From: JAHEAO01 sp041633555
GTDB taxonomy: Bacteria; Pseudomonadota; Alphaproteobacteria; Rhodobacterales; Rhodobacteraceae
Length of the DNA: 5,836 bases
Reading direction: 5' to 3'
Assembly (NCBI GenBank): GCA_041633555.1
Contig: JBFKFZ010000124.1
Span: 1-5,836, forward strand
Both the position numbers and the translations under genes were made by a program. This document shows, one piece after another, positions 4,536-5,836 of this stretch (positions within the stretch are counted from its first letter, which is position 1; the number at the start of each line of letters is the position of its first letter). The notes under the pieces were generated by a model. That model was not told where the DNA came from. It ran no database searches and worked only from the letters and a program-made list of their open reading frames with translations.

Positions 4536-5199
4536 AGGGCATGTGCGCGCGGGTCAGTTCCATGATCCGCTCGGCGGCCTCCGGTCCGCTGATCCAGGCG
4601 GGGCGCTTGACCCGGCTCATCGTTCGCATCACGAAGCCCTTGCGGCGCAGAAGATGGGTCCAGTCGCCCTCGGCGGTCTCAAATCCCTTCGGCAGGGTCT
4701 TCAGGGCCGGTTCGTCAAGATCGCTTCCCACAGCCCGCGCCTGTTCGATCGCATCGATCAACGCCTTGCGGTCGGCGGGGTCCATGATCCGCTTGCGGAG
4801 CACCTTCAGCGCCGCCGGTTCATAACCCCAGGCCCCTGCCCCGTAACCGATGCCGTCAGGATGCAGCACCAGGTGCATGCCCGGCGACCGGTTCGGGTGC
4901 TCCCCGGCCCAGAAGATCAGGTGCAGGCGCGGGCTATAGGGCGTCTTGTCCTTGGAAAAGCGCACGTCGCGATTGATCCGGCGCAAGCTGCCATTCAGCC
5001 GCGGCACCGCCTTCAGCGGCGGGTCGAGCCGCGACATCGGCGCGGACAGGGCGGCGATCAGGTCCTGCGCCTCGCCCTTCCAGATCGCCGCGTAGCGTTT
5101 CCGATTGGCCTCGAACCAGTCCTTCGTGTTGTTCGCCTCGAGATCGCGCAGGAACGCGAAGGTCTCGTCGGAAAATCCCTTGAACGCGGCAGCCGTCAT
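4513..5199 (-). CDS. DUF2461-family protein (TIGR02453 type)
   Basis: 228-residue protein with no signal peptide or membrane segment. It matches the DUF2461 pattern: GFSDETFAFLRDLEANNTKDWFEANRKRY split across ~8-36, RINRDVRFSKDKTPYSPRLH at 74-93, GMHLVLHPDGIGYGAGAWGY at ~107-126 and KGFETAEGDWTHLLRRKGF at ~171-189. The length is usual for the family. The biochemical role is not known. The start at 5199-5197 (MTAAAFKGF) is preferred because AAGGGGGG lies about five bases upstream and family members begin near here; an upstream ATG at 5247 would add 16 unlikely residues. Its 3' end overlaps the cupin gene by 23 bases on the opposite strand, with no terminator between them. It is divergent from the kinase gene across 77 bases. 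Confidence 0.88.
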   Translation of the reverse strand: MTAAAFKGFSDETFAFLRDLEANNTKDWFEANRKRYAAIWKGEAQDLIAALSAPMSRLDPPLKAVPRLNGSLRRINRDVRFSKDKTPYSPRLHLIFWAGEHPNRSPGMHLVLHPDGIGYGAGAWGYEPAALKVLRKRIMDPADRKALIDAIEQARAVGSDLDEPALKTLPKGFETAEGDWTHLLRRKGFVMRTMSRVKRPAWISGPEAAERIMELTRAHMPFIRWLHA

Positions 5200-5214
5200 G
5201 ATGCCCCCCTTTTG

Positions 5215-5226
5215 GCTATCCATAGC
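5215..5226. promoter_or_regulatory. 12-bp palindrome in the divergent spacer
   Basis: GCTAT and ATAGC are exact reverse complements around CC, lying between the divergent DUF2461 and kinase genes. It could be a -10 region or a regulator site; on the minus strand CTATGG and GATAGC are both -10-like. No convincing -35 partner is seen for either direction. Confidence 0.2.
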
Positions 5227-5276
5227 ACGGCGCTCGACCCTTGCCATCCCGTCCAGCCTTGGTCAGAAGATGGCAC

Positions 5277-5836
5277 ATGACAGTACCTGACATTCTCTGC
5301 ATCGGCTCGGTCCTCTGGGACATCATCGGCCGCTCCTCGAGCCACCTGAAGCTCGGCTCGGACGTGCCGGGCCGGATCACCCGGCTGCCCGGCGGGGTCG
5401 CGATGAACATCGCCATGACGCTGCGCCGGTTTGGCATGACGCCGGCGATCCTGACCGCGATCGGGTCCGATGCCGAGGGGCAGGAATTGCTGGCGGCCTG
5501 CCAGCGCATGGGGATCGTCACCGATCACGTCTATGTCTCAGAGGATCTACCGACCGACCGCTACATGGCCGTCGAGGGCGGCAACGGCCTTGTCGCCGCG
5601 ATCGCCGACGCGCATTCACTCGAAGCCGCGGGCGACAAGATCCTGCGCGCGCTCGCAGATGGCCGGATCGGCCACACGGACGCGCCCTATCCGGGCCTCA
5701 TCGCACTCGACGGTAATCTGACCGAGGCGCTTCTGTCCGAGATCGCGCAAAGCCCGCTTTTCGCGCGCGCCGACCTGCGCGTCGCCCCGGCCAGCCCCGG
5801 CAAGGCCGAGCGGCTTCTGCCCTTGCTGCGCCATCC
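5277..5836 (+). CDS. PfkB-family carbohydrate/nucleoside kinase, N-terminal part (possible pseudouridine kinase)
   Basis: The first 186 codons of a kinase that runs off the window; a full PfkB protein is about 300 residues. The ribokinase fold is recognised from DILCIGSVLWDIIGR at 5-19 with Asp15 as a substrate contact, the di-glycine signature GGVAMNIAMTLRRFG at 39-53 with Asn44, AIGSDAEG at 61-68 and LPTDRYMA at 91-98. ALDGNL at 143-148 follows the lid region. The catalytic GAGD motif and ATP site would lie beyond the edge. The combination LPTDRYM with LADGRIG and ALDGNL resembles PfkB kinases found next to pseudouridine-5'-phosphate glycosidase in Rhodobacteraceae, so pseudouridine kinase is the best guess, unproven here. 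ATG at 5277 has only a weak AGAAG upstream. Confidence 0.85.
   Translation, partial: MTVPDILCIGSVLWDIIGRSSSHLKLGSDVPGRITRLPGGVAMNIAMTLRRFGMTPAILTAIGSDAEGQELLAACQRMGIVTDHVYVSEDLPTDRYMAVEGGNGLVAAIADAHSLEAAGDKILRALADGRIGHTDAPYPGLIALDGNLTEALLSEIAQSPLFARADLRVAPASPGKAERLLPLLRH

Noticed and set aside
4405..5280. Plus-strand 291-codon frame opposite DUF2461
   Set aside because: It is antisense to a well-supported gene and shows no domain pattern.
1..5836. CRISPR arrays, tRNA or rRNA genes
   Set aside because: No regularly spaced direct repeats, tRNA cloverleaf or rRNA-like conserved segments were seen on either strand.

Overview
The window looks like chromosomal DNA of a GC-rich alphaproteobacterium, most likely of the Rhodobacteraceae (Paracoccus/Rhodobacter/Roseobacter relatives). 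This is inferred from the rpsB-tsf pair, the GC-rich codon use and the character of the flanking families; no rRNA or species marker is present.

Left edge (1-349): the first 30 bases, read on the minus strand, encode ten residues (MGRCYPHLSL) that match the usual N-terminus of IS30-family transposases. A Shine-Dalgarno site and a strong interrupted hairpin (43-75) lie directly upstream, so the end of an insertion sequence probably falls within the first ~100 bases. Between it and the next gene are an AT-rich 16-bp palindrome (113-128) and a good sigma-70-like promoter (238-265).

350-1093 (+): a LuxR-type regulator with an autoinducer-binding-like domain and a C-terminal LuxR/GerE helix-turn-helix. 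No luxI is recognisable beside it, and three of the pocket residues that define AHL receptors appear to be replaced. The 430-base gap that follows has no convincing gene. It holds two overlapping 7-9-7 dyads one helical turn apart, a promoter-like sequence over them, several adjacent hairpins, and a strong terminator shared with the convergent tsf. This is the least explained part of the window and could encode a small structured RNA controlled near the LuxR gene.

1527-3435 (-): the rpsB-tsf translation operon (ribosomal protein S2, then elongation factor Ts), with its own promoter and a ~110-nt leader that can fold into hairpins next to the rpsB ribosome binding site. Upstream on the same strand is a carboxymuconolactone decarboxylase-family protein (3473-4024) of the YEWxxH type without a redox CxxC.

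4187-5836: a small cupin gene (+) broken by one extra A in an AAAA run, a DUF2461-family protein (-) whose 3' end overlaps the cupin's by 23 bases, and, divergent from it, the 5' part of a PfkB-family sugar/nucleoside kinase (+), possibly a pseudouridine kinase, cut by the window edge. Apart from rpsB-tsf these genes do not form an evident pathway.
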